Positions 62,901 through 64,000 of a stretch of DNA of 64,000 nucleotides are shown here, piece by piece. Position numbers and translations under genes: made by a program. This DNA is from Pseudidiomarina halophila (GTDB lineage Bacteria; Pseudomonadota; Gammaproteobacteria; Enterobacterales; Alteromonadaceae). The DNA lies in the NCBI RefSeq assembly GCF_003987215.1, contig NZ_PIPW01000001.1, forward strand, positions 620,001 to 684,000, written 5' to 3'. Below the pieces are notes generated by a model that saw only the letters and a list, made by a program, of their open reading frames with translations, made no database searches and was not told the origin of the DNA. Within the stretch, counting starts at the first letter, position 1. Every line of letters starts with the position of its first letter.

Positions 62901-63048
62901 GGTGTTCGGTGGACTTGCCTTTGCAGTCGTGTTTACGCTTTACTTAACTCCGGTTATCTACCTGGGATTGGCGCGTTTTACCAAGCCGCGTGCTGATGAA
63001 ACCCAGCGTTTAGAGAATGAAATGGAAAAAGCGGAAGAACAGCAATGA
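59959..63048 (+). CDS. RND efflux transporter, HAE-1 type
   Basis: Proton-driven inner-membrane exporter of 1029 residues with 12 helices and two large periplasmic domains. The proton-relay aspartates are in GLIVDDAIVVSENIQRR (about 403-404), and duplicated motifs occur in the C-terminal half (IGLIAKNSILLVEF). Substrate is unknown. No outer-membrane channel gene lies in the operon, so a separately encoded TolC-type protein would be required. It overlaps the SRPBCC gene by 4 bp (ATGA). Confidence 0.93.
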   Translation: MKWAPQLNDLPSLSIRRPVLIVVLNLLIIIAGLAAIQGVEVRELPDVDRPVISVTASYPGAAPETVDTEVTSRLEGAVARVSGVKSIRASSEEGSSRVVVEFRPGIDLDNAANETRESVSRVQRGLPEQVENVAIIKADNDAESVISLAISSETLDLPALTERVETDLAPNFLNIPGVADVRLTGDRRRVMRVVIEPLLLASYQLTVSDVAAVLRQAPFDVPAGSLKSTDQQLIVRADASSVTTKDVEDIIINETTRIGDVATVYFGPADASSITRLDGKQVLGLGIIRQARSNTIEISNEVLRLVEDLKKQYPELTLRVTSDDAEFIRGSVEEVITSLALTILLVVATLWLFIGSGRATIIPAVSIPVALIGSIAVIWALGFSINILTLLALVLATGLIVDDAIVVSENIQRRRSMGLGARAAAVIGTREVFFAVVATTAVLVAVFVPIAFLPSTAGRLFREFGGVLAAAVIISSFVALSLVPALTARLPLKDHKETFLTRLGSRFRNRYVKTLHWVLDHAKLVFAICVLIAGSAVGFYMNVDSELMPSEDRGQIRIFARGPDGVGLNFMNRQAQQMEEILLPYVNGGAVDSINTRVGQWDPNLVFITVRLTDWEERDRSQQEIIDEISEPLSRIPGAPARAFGSNSLNLRGQGGGLEVALTGDNYREIYDAALAFGKAAQEAMPEIGFPRVGYQPTQPQLRVNIDRRRASDLGVSLSDVAATLRVAINGDDIVDLNIGDQAVPIMLQAERSQIKSPTDLSNLYVGSADGSLVPLSSVATISEEGVAAELERRAQRRAIEVDMQMPTSIPIEQVVEKLREIAAETLPDNIGMVLLGEAEAYEETEREIMMTYVLAFLIVLLVLAAQFESVNSAIVVMATVPFGIAAAFFALFLTGTSINIFSQIGLVMLIGLIAKNSILLVEFADQLRDKGQSVREAVENAADIRLRPIMMTLVSTLLGALPLILSVGAGAEARNSIGWVVFGGLAFAVVFTLYLTPVIYLGLARFTKPRADETQRLENEMEKAEEQQ

Positions 63049-63581
63049 TAAAGTCAGCCGGATTTAAATTAATAGTCGCACTTGCAACGGTAACATTCAC
63101 AGTGAGTGCGGCCGCAGAGGTCACGGATAGTCGGCATGACGGATTTACTTTAAACTTCGAACGTCGGCTTCCGGTAAACCCTGTTGGAGCTTTCGCGGCC
63201 ATGACCAGTGAAATAGATAACTGGTGGATTGCTGCACACACCTGGTATGGCGACAGCCAAAACATGTACCTTGATGCTAAACTCGGTGGTTGTCTGTGCG
63301 AAGTCGCAAAGCAGGGACAAACCGAACACCTGCGGGTGATTAAAGTTGAGCCAGGCAAACTCATTCGTTTTAGTGGTGGTCTTGGGCCATTGCAGGGCGA
63401 AGGTTTACACGGCGTAATGGACTGGCGCCTGCAAGCAACCGATGACCCCAATCAAAGTATCCTCAAAGTTTATTACCGTGTCGGTGGCTACTCGCCGAAC
63501 GATCTTTCCGAGTGGGCACCAGCAGTCGATGGCGTGCTGCAACAACAGATGGATTCGCTAAAAGCCTATCTGGAACAGTAA
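63045..63581 (+). CDS. secreted SRPBCC-family protein
   Basis: Protein of 178 residues with a signal peptide (1 to about 24, cleavage near SAAAEV) and an SRPBCC/AHSA1-like ligand-binding fold: LPVNPVGAFAAMTSEIDNWW at the start, GGCLCEV, LIRFSGGLGPL and a long C-terminal helix DGVLQQQMDSLKAYLEQ. Related proteins are usually cytosolic, so a secreted form translationally coupled to an RND pump is unusual. A periplasmic lipid- or drug-binding role is a guess. No terminator follows directly. Confidence 0.8.
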   Translation: MIKSAGFKLIVALATVTFTVSAAAEVTDSRHDGFTLNFERRLPVNPVGAFAAMTSEIDNWWIAAHTWYGDSQNMYLDAKLGGCLCEVAKQGQTEHLRVIKVEPGKLIRFSGGLGPLQGEGLHGVMDWRLQATDDPNQSILKVYYRVGGYSPNDLSEWAPAVDGVLQQQMDSLKAYLEQ

Positions 63582-63748
63582 GCAGAATCGTGCGCTACGT
63601 GAAATCTGTACTATTCATAGGGCAGTTACTGCCAAATAATTACGTAAGAACACCAAATTATGTGAACACCCACTTAGGTTTATATTACTTATCCATAGAC
63701 CATTTAACATAATATACATTATGCGCAATTGGTAAAATGGTAAATAGA

Positions 63749-63765
63749 GGGGGTTTCACGCCCCC
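63749..63765. other. GC hairpin in the gap before the TraB-family gene
   Basis: GGGGG (63749-63753) pairs with CCCCC (63761-63765) around TTTCACG in an otherwise AT-rich 268-bp gap. No T-run follows, so it is not a standard terminator. The gap also holds AT-rich sequence (63700-63725) that may be a promoter. I see no gene in it. Confidence 0.4.
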
Positions 63766-63849
63766 GGTGAATTGTGTCTGGCGGTGCTTCAGCTTAAACT
63801 GCACCTAGGTTTAACAATGATTCAAAAAAACTCATAAGGACATCAGGAC

Positions 63850-64000
63850 ATGTTGAAAAGATTTTCCACGCTTATGGCCGCTGGCATTTTGTCAGTTGGC
63901 AGTGCTCAGGCGTCGCTGCTTTATAAAATCAGCGGTAACGAAATGGCAGAACCCTCTTACCTGTTTGGTACCATTCACATGATTTGCGCGAACGATTTTA
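63850..64000 (+). CDS. TraB/GumN-family protein (5' part, cut by window end)
   Basis: Only the first 50 codons are present. A signal peptide (MLKRFSTLMAAGILSVGSAQA) is followed by SLLYKISGNEM and SYLFGTIHMIC, the N-terminal signature of TraB/GumN (PF01963) proteins with the conserved GTIH. AAGGACATCAGG precedes the ATG at 63850. Members are predicted secreted metal-dependent proteins of unclear function. Confidence 0.85.
   Translation, partial: MLKRFSTLMAAGILSVGSAQASLLYKISGNEMAEPSYLFGTIHMICANDF

Overview
The window reads as an ordinary chromosomal segment of a marine-type gammaproteobacterium. Several blocks keep the gene order seen in Alteromonadales, Vibrio or E. coli: rne/rluC to tatD; ydjA/sppA/ansA; aroG-ppsR-ppsA-ydiJ; rluE-mnmA-hflD-purB-roxA; and ccoNOQP-HIS with uspE and ttcA. 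A class II DAHP synthase, a leucine dehydrogenase behind a LiuR-like palindrome, and the compact packing suggest the Idiomarinaceae or relatives. That placement is inference from gene content, not a search. I see no rRNA, tRNA, CRISPR array, insertion sequence, prophage or plasmid genes.

Layout. (1) 1-15.4 kb: rne on the minus strand, then a long plus-strand run for RNA modification, ribosomal protein L32 and fatty-acid synthesis (rluC, HAD phosphatase, maf, yceD, rpmF, plsX, fabH, fabD, fabG, acpP). It continues as pabC, mltG, tmk, holB, pilZ and tatD. The usual fabF is missing between acpP and pabC, and a terminator-like hairpin lies there instead. (2) 15.5-23.4 kb: prpD preceded by two hairpins; minus-strand sppA-ansA-NSS transporter; a YdjA-type nitroreductase; asnS. 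(3) 23.5-28.7 kb: a divergent biotin cluster, bioA facing bioBFCD. (4) 28.6-39 kb: pepE, htpX, class II aroG, a DUF1338 protein, ppsR/ppsA and a large FAD/Fe-S oxidoreductase of the YdiJ type. (5) 39-48.5 kb: leucine dehydrogenase, a small conserved protein, the roxA-purB-hflD-mnmA-rluE block, a membrane protein with a Bax-like protein, and ttcA. (6) 48.5-57.3 kb: uspE and a complete cbb3 oxidase operon (ccoNOQP) with assembly genes ccoHIS and a DsbD_2/TauE-like membrane protein. Neither fnr nor ccoG sits in its usual slot, and a small lipoprotein gene is divergent from ccoN. (7) 57.3-64 kb: NfeD plus a stomatin-like SPFH protein, an RND efflux pair followed by a secreted SRPBCC protein, and the start of a TraB/GumN-family gene cut by the window edge.

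How the genes fit together. PlsX, FabH, FabD, FabG and AcpP carry acyl-chain initiation and elongation, and BioC/BioF draw on the same ACP pathway for biotin. PpsA, controlled by PpsR, makes the PEP that AroG condenses into the shikimate pathway. CcoNOQP is the high-affinity terminal oxidase, with CcoI and CcoS supplying copper and cofactor assembly.

No clearly new multi-gene system is evident. The best leads are small: terminator-like hairpins placed just before pabC and prpD with little room for a promoter, a terminator inside the cco cluster, the orphan lipoprotein beside ccoN, and the secreted SRPBCC protein coupled to an RND pump.
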